A stretch of DNA of 16,768 nucleotides, taken from positions 1-16,768 of the forward strand of contig JAGXOR010000018.1 of the NCBI GenBank assembly GCA_023659785.1. The letters are read 5' to 3'. Within the stretch, counting starts at the first letter, position 1; every line of letters begins with the position of its first letter. Both the position numbers and the translations under genes were made by a program. The notes beneath the pieces were generated by a model. It was not told where the DNA came from and did not search any database. It saw nothing but the letters and a program-made list of their open reading frames with translations. Positions 6,544-12,779 of the stretch are shown in pieces. The DNA is from Methanomicrobia archaeon LH_S13. Its GTDB lineage: Archaea > Halobacteriota > Syntropharchaeia > Alkanophagales > Methanospirareceae.

Positions 6544-7661
6544 CTATTTACAAGCTCCACAACGTCATACACTTCCAGTTGTCCTTCTTTCTCCGCAGCT
6601 TCCTTTAAATTCCTTTTACAGAACGGGCATGCACTCACAAGTGCATCCGCACCTGCTTCTTTCGCCTCTTTCAGCCGTTCGGTAGCACTCCACAGTGCGA
6701 AGTCCTTGTATGCCGACTTCACGCCACCTCCCGAGCCGCAGCACCATGCTTGCTCCCTTTCGCGTTTCATCTTCTTTATGTCTGCTACTTTGCTCAAAAT
6801 TACTCTTGGCTCGTCATATATGCCCAAATCCCTACCCAAATGGCATGGGTCGTGATAAGCCGCTTTCAGTTCCTCATTCTTCAGGTTCATATTTCCCAAC
6901 CGTGCTAAAAACTCCGTGGCATGCAAAAGTTCAACACCCATATCAGGATAGTTCTTCTTGAATGTCTTCAGACATCCGGGACATGTAAAAACAACGGTCT
7001 TTGCACCGCTCCGTTTTATCTCTTCTACGTTGTGCTCTATGAGTTCCTTCGCCGCTTCTACCTGCCCTGTTCTGACTAATACCGAGCCGCAGCACCATTC
7101 CTCGTCCATCAACTGGTATTTTACCCCTATTTTATCGAAGATTCCAAGCATGGCATCAGCAATCTCAGGCACTCTGTACCGGGCGGTACAGCCAATGTAA
7201 TAGAGAACGTCCGCATTCTTGTCGGGTGCTCCCTCTTTGACCTTGTATTCATACCTCTCGCCATACGCATTCTTCGTCTCTTCTATCTTATCTGCAATAG
7301 CCTTATGCGCATCGAGACTCCAGCCTCTACTTGCCAGCTCGTGTCGCATCGCCTCAAACAGGTCTGGTGCTCCCAGCTCCACGTTTGTTATCTGCTTACA
7401 CTTCTCGTAACATGCCCCGCATACCGTACAGGCATAGACCGATTTCAATAGCCCCTCTGAAGGTTCGGTTATCTCGCCTTCTAATATCGCCCGGAAAATC
7501 TCCATCTTACCCGGTGCGTAAAACGCTTGATAGCCATAATATTCCCCGCTGGGGCATAATGGCAGCCATTCCTCATTCGGATGAAAACTCGCAATACTAC
7601 ACAGCTTACATTTTACACAATGGTGAATTGCACTCAATATCTCTTCTTTTTCCAGTTCCAT
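6531..7661 (-). CDS. HdrD-like (Fe-S)-binding oxidoreductase with two CCG domains
   Basis: This 376-residue protein is of the HdrD/GlpC/LldE type and probably passes electrons to or from a thiol/disulfide or a membrane donor. The N-terminal ferredoxin-like part carries two Cys clusters, C15-x2-C18-x2-C21 with C36, and C78-x2-C81-x2-C84-x3-C88, each suited to a [4Fe-4S] centre. Two cysteine-rich CCG domains follow: C158, CC190-191, CPGC 227-230; and C273, CC307-308, CPFC 345-348. These are the non-cubane cluster ligands known from HdrB/HdrD. No membrane helix is seen. A GGTGA Shine-Dalgarno 9 bases upstream supports the start. No hdrE-like cytochrome b is adjacent, so the true partner is unknown; I avoid the symbol hdrD because many paralogues exist. 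Confidence 0.88.
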   Translation of the reverse strand: MELEKEEILSAIHHCVKCKLCSIASFHPNEEWLPLCPSGEYYGYQAFYAPGKMEIFRAILEGEITEPSEGLLKSVYACTVCGACYEKCKQITNVELGAPDLFEAMRHELASRGWSLDAHKAIADKIEETKNAYGERYEYKVKEGAPDKNADVLYYIGCTARYRVPEIADAMLGIFDKIGVKYQLMDEEWCCGSVLVRTGQVEAAKELIEHNVEEIKRSGAKTVVFTCPGCLKTFKKNYPDMGVELLHATEFLARLGNMNLKNEELKAAYHDPCHLGRDLGIYDEPRVILSKVADIKKMKREREQAWCCGSGGGVKSAYKDFALWSATERLKEAKEAGADALVSACPFCKRNLKEAAEKEGQLEVYDVVELVNRCLG

Positions 7662-7680
7662 ATCTTCTATCTCACCTTTC

Positions 7681-7711
7681 GTCTAACGTTTAGACTCATC
7701 CTATAAGTTTG
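7681..7711 (-). promoter_or_regulatory. Promoter with palindromic operator-like site upstream of the HdrD-like gene
   Basis: GTCTAACGTTTAGAC (7681-7695) is a perfect six-base inverted repeat around CGT. It begins 20 bases before the HdrD-like ATG (7659-7661). On the minus strand a TATA-like ACTTATAGG lies just upstream (about 7700-7709), which would put the transcription start inside or at the edge of the palindrome. A repressor bound there would block initiation. The site is seen; the regulation is inferred. Confidence 0.45.
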
Positions 7712-7762
7712 TTTCGATTTTTTTCTTGTATCATTCAACAATTATTTCATAAACACAGATAA

Positions 7763-8785
7763 CTAACGCAGGAAAAGGTTGTCCCCGCCAAACAAAAAAG
7801 CATCAAATTTTAGCAGTGCATGCCATACTTCCCTGCATTCGCAATCTATCCCTTCAATTTCTAACACGCTCAGGTTCTGCGTCACATTGAATTTCTTTAT
7901 TGCTTCCTTTACCCTGAAGTCGCACTTACCACAATTATGCGGTCCTCTTCTATACCCTGCACCCACGGGGTCTGACATCACCACGACATTTTCATCACGT
8001 TTCTTTATCTCCTTTATCGCTTCCACAGCACTCCAGAGCCAAGGGGGTCTATAATACTTCCTTTTCCATAATTCTTCTAAGCGTGTGTATTTCTGCACGT
8101 TGCAGAGATTCAACGAGATGGTGGAACTGTAAGGAGCGACAAGTTCAGCGGATTTTATAACGTCTTCCAGTGCCCTTTTCTCGGATAAAAAAGGTGGTTT
8201 AAGCAAAAGATACGTTTTTACCGTCGCTCCGTATTCGTTCACGAGTTCCGATGCGGTTCGATAATCATCAAACGAGAAACCTTTGTTGATATAATTCGAC
8301 CTGATGAGATCATTTGCAGTTTCTAACCCTATAGCAACCTCAAGATGCTCGACATTTTTTAAATCCGTGACTTTATCTTCGCTTACAAATTCTGGTCTCG
8401 TCTCCACTATTAGCTTCTTTATCCCTTTTCTTTTTTTCACCATCTCAGCTATTTCTTTTCTTGTATCGCTCGATATTTCTCGTTCGTCGAGGAAGCTGCC
8501 GGAAGTGAAGAACTTGAGTATAAAATCTTCTTCAGGGCTGTTTCTTAACGAATGTTCAAGTTGAGTCAGAATATTCTCCTGTGTTACGTCTGCGGATTCG
8601 TGCCAGTAGCCGCACGGGGTGCATTTTCGCCACCGACAGCCTACGGTTCTTAATATGACGGTCAGGCATTTTATCGGTTTTTGTTCCTCAGCGAAGAAAT
8701 CATAATCGAGCCACGAAGCTACGGGGGTTTTGTTCTTATTCTTATTCTTTTTGTATTTTTCTGAATGCTTCGCATACGGGTGCAT
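7763..8785 (-). CDS. raSEA: Archaeosine biosynthesis radical SAM enzyme RaSEA
   Basis: The sequence matches the COG1244/TIGR01210 radical SAM family, now known as RaSEA, which with ArcS converts the lysine-modified preQ0 at position 15 of archaeal tRNAs into archaeosine. The SAM/Fe-S Cys lie in the family's characteristic context ILRTVGCRWRKCTPCGYW (C50, C55, C58). Other marks are TSGSFLD, ETRPE, IGLET (the SAM-binding part of the barrel) and a C-terminal CGKC with DCEC/EVWHA. At 340 residues it is full length. The first 20 residues are a Lys/Asn-rich low-complexity leader. The gene starts 9 bases downstream of a tRNA-Thr gene, so it is likely cotranscribed with it. Confidence 0.85.
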   Translation of the reverse strand: MHPYAKHSEKYKKNKNKNKTPVASWLDYDFFAEEQKPIKCLTVILRTVGCRWRKCTPCGYWHESADVTQENILTQLEHSLRNSPEEDFILKFFTSGSFLDEREISSDTRKEIAEMVKKRKGIKKLIVETRPEFVSEDKVTDLKNVEHLEVAIGLETANDLIRSNYINKGFSFDDYRTASELVNEYGATVKTYLLLKPPFLSEKRALEDVIKSAELVAPYSSTISLNLCNVQKYTRLEELWKRKYYRPPWLWSAVEAIKEIKKRDENVVVMSDPVGAGYRRGPHNCGKCDFRVKEAIKKFNVTQNLSVLEIEGIDCECREVWHALLKFDAFLFGGDNLFLR

Positions 8786-8794
8786 ATTTAAATA

Positions 8795-8871
8795 TGGAGC
8801 CCCGGGAGGGATTTGAACCCTCGACCTGCTGATTACAAATCAGCCGCTCATCCAAGCTAAGCTACCGAGGC
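8795..8871 (-). tRNA. tRNA-Thr (anticodon UGU), CCA encoded
   Basis: All arms fold. The acceptor GCCTCGG pairs with CCGGGGC with one G-U; U8 A9 are present; the D stem is GCTT/GAGC; the anticodon stem is GCTGA/TCAGC with loop TTTGTAA giving anticodon TGT; the T stem is GAGGG/CCCTC with loop TTCAAAT. The discriminator is U, as usual for archaeal tRNA-Thr, and CCA is encoded at 8795-8797. There is no intron. As an ANN decoder it is a substrate for KEOPS, one subunit of which is encoded at 3608-3898. Confidence 0.97.
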
Positions 8872-8887
8872 TATCTTTTTACTATTA

Positions 8888-8901
8888 TTTCTATATTTAT
8901 C
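8888..8901 (-). promoter_or_regulatory. TATA box of the tRNA-Thr / RaSEA transcript
   Basis: On the minus strand GATAAATATAG (8891-8901) is centred about 24 bases upstream of the mature tRNA 5' end, the standard distance for an archaeal TATA box. Transcription would start at or just before the tRNA and could read on into the RaSEA gene. Confidence 0.5.
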
Positions 8902-9003
8902 TTTTTTATTTCATGTTATAAGATTAAATAATGTCGCCCTTTTATTTTTGGGCAGGATTTGGAACTCTCACTCCGCCACGCTCCGTTCGGGGCTATCGCC
9001 CTC

Positions 9004-9089
9004 GTCTAACACAGACATATACGCTGCGCTTTCCCTTCGGGATATTGTTCCCTTCAGTCGCAACGTCGTATATGTGGGTTCCGTTAGGC
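9004..9089. other. Imperfect palindrome with integron attC-like architecture
   Basis: The 86-base segment begins with GTCTAAC (fits RYYYAAC) and ends with GTTAGGC (fits GTTRRRY), the two core-site consensus sequences of integron attC sites. Between them the arms pair through ACATATACG (9015-9023) with CGTATATGT (9067-9075), and then TGCG with CGCA, leaving unequal bulges, as attC extrahelical bases would. The tip contains a CCC-TTCG-GGA hairpin. Nothing in the window encodes an integrase. It lies 28 bases past the stop codon of the MarC gene. It could also be an ordinary repeat or a terminator structure. A further short inverted repeat, GTTAGG/CCTAAC, spans 9083-9107. Confidence 0.35.
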
Positions 9090-9117
9090 GAAATTGCCAA
9101 CCCTAACAAAGGATAAA

Positions 9118-9732
9118 CTAAAACATCCCTTTTATCCCTTCCGCAATAAACTGTATTGCAATTGCTGCAACTATTATCCCCATTACGCGGCTTAATACTT
9201 CTGACCCCACTTTCCCCATTATACCGAATATCCTTTCTGATTGTCCTAATAAGAACCTTGTTGCGATAATAGCGGAGAAAATAGCAAAAAGAACGAAAAA
9301 AGCACCAGTAACAAAATTTTCAGAAGATTGTATTATTACCATGACAGTCGTTATAGCACCCGGACCGGCGAGTAGAGGAGTCCCTAACGGAACTGCACCC
9401 ACTCCTGCTCCTGATTCTCCACTCACTCCGTATTCGTGCTTCCCGCGTAAAAGGTCAAAGGAGATGAGCAAAAGAAGGATGCCACCTGCTATCATAAAAC
9501 TACTTGGAGTTATGCCCAACACATCAAAAATAATCTTTCCAAGAAAGGCAAACAGAAGAAGTAGAATGGTAGTAACCACAACAGCGTAATTAAGCTCCTT
9601 TTTCCTTTCCCTTTCACTCATCCCTTTCGTTAACGCCATAAATATGGGAATATTACCTGAAGGGTCCATTACCACAAATAGCATGATAAATACCTTCACC
9701 AATGACAATCCAAAAGCCAGATTTACATCCAT
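9118..9732 (-). CDS. MarC-family (UPF0056) integral membrane protein
   Basis: This 204-residue protein has six hydrophobic spans and the MarC family marks: MDPSGNIPIF near the first span, PLGTPLLAGPGAITT in the middle, and RVMGIIVAAIAIQFIAEGI at the C-terminus. MarC proteins are found in bacteria and archaea and their substrate is not established; the old link to antibiotic resistance is not supported. No Shine-Dalgarno is visible before the ATG. It is divergent from rfcS across 158 bases containing repeated motifs. An attC-like palindrome follows its stop codon. Confidence 0.9.
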   Translation of the reverse strand: MDVNLAFGLSLVKVFIMLFVVMDPSGNIPIFMALTKGMSERERKKELNYAVVVTTILLLLFAFLGKIIFDVLGITPSSFMIAGGILLLLISFDLLRGKHEYGVSGESGAGVGAVPLGTPLLAGPGAITTVMVIIQSSENFVTGAFFVLFAIFSAIIATRFLLGQSERIFGIMGKVGSEVLSRVMGIIVAAIAIQFIAEGIKGMF

Positions 9733-9790
9733 AATATCTTTATGTTAAAACTTTTCTTTAAATCATTATTTTTCTTTTAGCATAAACCTC

Positions 9791-9866
9791 TTCTTAGAAA
9801 GAAAAGCTTTACCAAAAGAACTATGCTTTCTTAGCACAGGTTCTTTCTTTAGAAAGAAAATGTTTT
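9791..9866. repeat. Repeated TTCTT(T)AGAAAGAAAA motifs between marC-family gene and rfcS
   Basis: Two near-identical stretches, TTCTTAGAAAGAAAAG (9791-9806) and TTCTTTAGAAAGAAAATG (9845-9862), plus a partial TTCTTAG (9828-9834), lie in the divergent gap. The second is embedded in a perfect palindrome, TTCTTTC-TTTA-GAAAGAA (9841-9858). They may be operators for rfcS or for the MarC-family gene, or a simple A/T-rich repeat. Confidence 0.45.
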
Positions 9867-9890
9867 GAAGATGAAAAAGTGTACTAGAAG

Positions 9891-10850
9891 ATGCAGAGAG
9901 AAGAGATATGGACTGAGAAACACAGACCAAGGAAGCTGGAAGAAGTGGGGGGACAAAACGCCATAATAAAGAATCTTCAGTCTTATGTCCGGAGGATAAA
10001 CTTACCGCACCTCATCTTTTCTGGACCTGCAGGAGTGGGGAAAACCGCCGCTGCCGTTGCTATGGCACGTGAACTGTATGGTGATACTTGGTCGGAGAAC
10101 TTTACTGAGTTGAATGCGTCAAACGAAAGAGGCATAGAAGTAGTCCGCAATAAGATAAAGAACTTCGCAAGAGCTATGCCCCTTGGCAACGCTGCATTCA
10201 AAATCATTTTCCTTGACGAAGCAGACGCTTTGACCGATGCAGCGCAGTCAGCGTTGAGAAGAACGATGGAACGATATTCAGGCACTTGCAGATTTGTTCT
10301 CAGTTGTAATTACTCATCCAAAATAATAAACCCCATACAATCCAGATGTTCCGTGTACAGGTTCAAATCGCTTTCTTACGATGCTATTGCCCCACGTATA
10401 AAGTATATCGCGGATAAGGAGGGTTTGAAGTTGTCAGAAGATGCTGTCAAGGCAATAAACTACGTTTCGATGGGCGATATGCGAAGAGCAGTAAACGCAT
10501 TGCAAAGTGCTGCGGTGCTGAGCAGTGAAATAAAACCAGAGATGATCTACGAGATAACGGCAACTGCCAGACCTGAGGAGGTAAAAGAGTTGATAAAAAC
10601 GGCATTGGACGGCGAATTTTTTGATGCGCTGGATAAATTGGAGGATTTGATGGATAAAGGTATATCAGGTGACGAAATATTAGCGCAGATGCATCGGTTC
10701 GTGATAAACATGGATATACCCGCGAGGGAGAAGGTGGAATTGATGGACCGAATAGGTGAAGCGGATTACAGAATTACCGAGGGTGCAAATGAGAGGATTC
10801 AACTGGATGCGCTACTCGCTTCTTTTTGTCTTGCTTCGGGTGAAGATTAA
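9891..10850 (+). CDS. rfcS: Replication factor C small subunit
   Basis: RfcS is the small subunit of the archaeal clamp loader, which opens PCNA and places it on primed DNA. Walker A GPAGVGKT is at residues 45-52, Walker B FLDEAD at 107-112, and the SRC arginine-finger motif at 151-153; sensor 2 is near GDMRRAVN (about 195-202). The length of 319 residues is normal, and the N-terminus (IWTEKHRPRKLEEVGGQ) is the family's RFC box. No strong Shine-Dalgarno precedes the ATG, though GAAG lies directly upstream. The large subunit gene is not in this window. Confidence 0.97.
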   Translation: MQREEIWTEKHRPRKLEEVGGQNAIIKNLQSYVRRINLPHLIFSGPAGVGKTAAAVAMARELYGDTWSENFTELNASNERGIEVVRNKIKNFARAMPLGNAAFKIIFLDEADALTDAAQSALRRTMERYSGTCRFVLSCNYSSKIINPIQSRCSVYRFKSLSYDAIAPRIKYIADKEGLKLSEDAVKAINYVSMGDMRRAVNALQSAAVLSSEIKPEMIYEITATARPEEVKELIKTALDGEFFDALDKLEDLMDKGISGDEILAQMHRFVINMDIPAREKVELMDRIGEADYRITEGANERIQLDALLASFCLASGED

Positions 10851-11106
10851 TCTTGTTTACCGCGGAGCCCGCAGAGAACACAGAGAGTCGGAATCAGAAA
10901 AAAAATTACCTCATCTCAGCGCTCCCATTTTAGAAAAGCATTTACGAAAACGCTTCGCAGAAATAAAGGATGATTGGGTCATATTAATGATGATTAAAAA
11001 TAAAAGCTATGTCTTCAACATCCTCGTTCACGAGGCTCCTTACTTTTTCCACTGTCCCTTCTGCTATGTCATAAGAAGGGCGGTATTGCGGTCATATTCT
11101 TCTTTC
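10851..11106. other. Intergenic spacer after rfcS
   Basis: The 256-base gap between convergent rfcS and ahbC contains a GCAGAG/ACAGAG-type repeat stretch at 10859-10887 similar to the CAGAG-rich intergenic repeats seen in many environmental genomes, and a 35-codon open stretch on the minus strand (listed separately). I see no other gene here. Confidence 0.4.
10984..11091 (-). pseudogene. Possible 3' remnant of a small gene
   Basis: A 35-codon open stretch on the minus strand ends in TAA at 10984-10986 and reads like protein (YDIAEGTVEKVRSLVNEDVEDI, split by no stop). It has no ATG, only an internal GTG, and begins right after a stop codon. It lies 15 bases downstream of ahbC. It may be the remnant of a gene that followed ahbC or may be chance. 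Confidence 0.2.
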
Positions 11107-12297
11107 TTAGCTATCGGGATTGTAAGAACACAGCGGGTCTTCAGCCCATATATCGCCATACTGTGCGTATGCTCTTATCCGGCATCCCCCGCCACACAAG
11201 TCTTTGTAAACGCACGAACCACATTTTCCCTTCAGAAACTTTGTCTTTTCCCGGAATACCGCAAGGACAGGATTCGCAGAATCATTCCAGAGTTCACTGA
11301 ATTTCCTATCTCCAACGTTCCCGATTTTAAATTCTTCTAACTGAGATTGAGCGAACTGACATGGATAGACATTCCCCGCAGGGTCAACGTTCGCAACGCG
11401 GTCGCCGGCACTACACGAATCACCCGTATATTCAAGCAATTTCAACGCATTTTCGTATTCCTGGCTATTATCTTCTTTCAGTTTATTCAGCAGGTAAACG
11501 CCGTCTTGTGGTGCATCCACCGTGAGGATTTCCATTTTCTCCGGGTCCAAATCCCTTGCTCTTCGGTATAACAAATCAAAAATATGAGAAACCTCGAGGG
11601 GGCTTAATTGCAGATTATAAATCTCTTTCCCTCTTCCACTCGGAACAAGCCAATAAACGCAAAACCGCGGCACTTTTAACTCGATGGAAAAGTCAAGTAA
11701 GTCCGCTATTTCACGATAATTGTCTCTCGTAATAGTAACTCTGATACCGGTTTTAAGCCCGATTTCCGCACAATTCCGCAACGCTTGCACCGCACGCTTA
11801 AAGCTACCCGGTTGATTCCTGATGGCATCATGCGTTTCTTCCTTAGCACCGTCCAGTGACACACCAACATACTCGATTCCACGCGCCTTTATTTTTGCTG
11901 CGACTTCTTTTGTTATCAGCGTACCGTTAGTGCTCAGTGCGGTTTTCAGCCCTTTTGCAGTTGCGTAATCTGCGAGTTCCCAGAAATCTTTTCTTACCAG
12001 CGGTTCGCCGCCGGTGAACAGGAGTAAAGGGATTTTCATCTCTGCAAGGTCGGCGATGAAGGCTTTTGCCTCTTCTAATGACAACTCATCTCTACCGTCC
12101 AATTCAGGTCTGGCATTAATGTAGCAATGCTTGCATGACAAGTTGCATTTGTTCGTAATGTTCCAGAAAACCACTGGCCTACGAGTTTCAGCAAATGCCA
12201 GTAACCTGCTTGGAACCTGATGCGGAGGCTTTTTTCTATCCTTTAGTACTTCGCTAACGGTTCCTTTTCCATGAATAAGCTGTGTTATGCGGATCAT
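11107..12297 (-). CDS. ahbC: AhbC-like radical SAM enzyme of siroheme-dependent haem synthesis
   Basis: This 396-residue radical SAM/SPASM protein most resembles AhbC, 12,18-didecarboxysiroheme deacetylase, which removes two acetate side chains on the alternative route from siroheme to haem. The SAM cluster Cys are C51-x3-C55-x2-C58 in WNITNKCNLSCKHCY, followed by GGEP (96-99). The C-terminal half has SPASM-type Cys (CSAGDRVANVDPAGNVYPC and later CGSC, CGGGCRIRAYA) with the family's closing AEDPLCSY. The opening MIRITQL and the RRPVVFWN lead-in favour AhbC over AhbD, the related last-step enzyme, but confusion between them is possible. A GGAGGG Shine-Dalgarno lies 6 bases upstream. The product would feed haem to the cytochromes assembled by CcmF. 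Confidence 0.8.
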   Translation of the reverse strand: MIRITQLIHGKGTVSEVLKDRKKPPHQVPSRLLAFAETRRPVVFWNITNKCNLSCKHCYINARPELDGRDELSLEEAKAFIADLAEMKIPLLLFTGGEPLVRKDFWELADYATAKGLKTALSTNGTLITKEVAAKIKARGIEYVGVSLDGAKEETHDAIRNQPGSFKRAVQALRNCAEIGLKTGIRVTITRDNYREIADLLDFSIELKVPRFCVYWLVPSGRGKEIYNLQLSPLEVSHIFDLLYRRARDLDPEKMEILTVDAPQDGVYLLNKLKEDNSQEYENALKLLEYTGDSCSAGDRVANVDPAGNVYPCQFAQSQLEEFKIGNVGDRKFSELWNDSANPVLAVFREKTKFLKGKCGSCVYKDLCGGGCRIRAYAQYGDIWAEDPLCSYNPDS

Positions 12298-12361
12298 GCT
12301 GCTCCCTCCTTTCTCTTTGCTAGAAGTATTTCAATTTTTAATCTTTTATTTTAAACCTGGT

Positions 12362-12510
12362 TGGCAGGAAGAAACTAAGATATCCTGCGCTGCTACCCCT
12401 CTTCGTGCCTTCTATTGATTTGGTATCAGAGGCGCATTCGAACTCGGTGCGGATGGTGTCGTTCTGTGGGGATGCGAGAACAGCCATCTTGAACAAATCG
12501 AACCCATGGT
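12362..12510 (+). pseudogene. mvhD: Fragment resembling MvhD (hydrogenase/Hdr electron-transfer subunit)
   Basis: Two plus-strand frames together read as part of an MvhD-type [2Fe-2S] protein, which links a hydrogenase or formate dehydrogenase to HdrA. One frame gives FVPSIDLVSEA (12399-12430) and, after a one-base shift, the next gives AFELGADGVVLWGCE (about 12434-12478), close to the conserved AFxxGADGVxxxGC segment. A TGA interrupts the second frame just upstream (12416-12418). Both ends of the gene are missing. Position, immediately upstream of torD, hypF and hdrCBA pieces, supports the reading. A minus-strand open frame of 93 codons over the same bases looks like a shadow. Confidence 0.4.
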
Positions 12511-12512
12511 AA

Positions 12513-12779
12513 AAATCCGAGGGTTTTCGTGGATTAAAAGAATTTATGGAGAAGAACAAAAGCAAAGGCGCGGATGAGCTGCATGAAGCCCTGATAGACG
12601 AATACACTCGCCTGTTCATTGGTCCTCATAGACTCCCGGTACAGCCATACGAGTCATGGTGGGTGGATGGTAAGCTGATGGGGAAATCGCTGTTAAAGGT
12701 GAAGAGGGATTATAGAAAAGCAGGTATCGTTAAAGCAAGGGATTATGCAGAGCCAGAAGACCATGTCGCATTTGAACTC
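12513..12779 (+). pseudogene. TorD/DmsD-type chaperone fragment, fused to hypF
   Basis: The first 78 residues of the open frame from 12546, and about 11 codons upstream of that ATG, match the core of TorD-family chaperones, which guard molybdoenzymes before export. Marks are EYTRLFIGPHRLPVQPYES and the near-invariant EPEDHVAFEL. The N-terminal ~70 residues and everything after EPEDH (normally ~80 more) are missing. The frame continues without a stop into HypF sequence at codon 79, so the last bases are joined directly to the middle of another gene. An in-frame TAA lies upstream near 12509-12512. Confidence 0.6.

Noticed and set aside
8945..8975. Possible second tRNA T-arm (GGATTTGGAACTCTC resembles the end of a tRNA)
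   Set aside because: The T-stem halves do not pair and no acceptor or anticodon arm can be drawn.
8931..9116. 61-codon plus-strand frame over the structured segment
   Set aside because: The open frame follows from the palindromic, stop-poor sequence; there is no ribosome-binding site and no recognisable domain.
10756..11340. 194-codon plus-strand frame past the end of rfcS
   Set aside because: It overlaps both rfcS and ahbC out of frame and has no homology or start signal.
12338..12619. 93-codon minus-strand frame upstream of ahbC
   Set aside because: The opposite strand reads as MvhD and TorD segments over the same bases, which explains the conservation-like pattern better.
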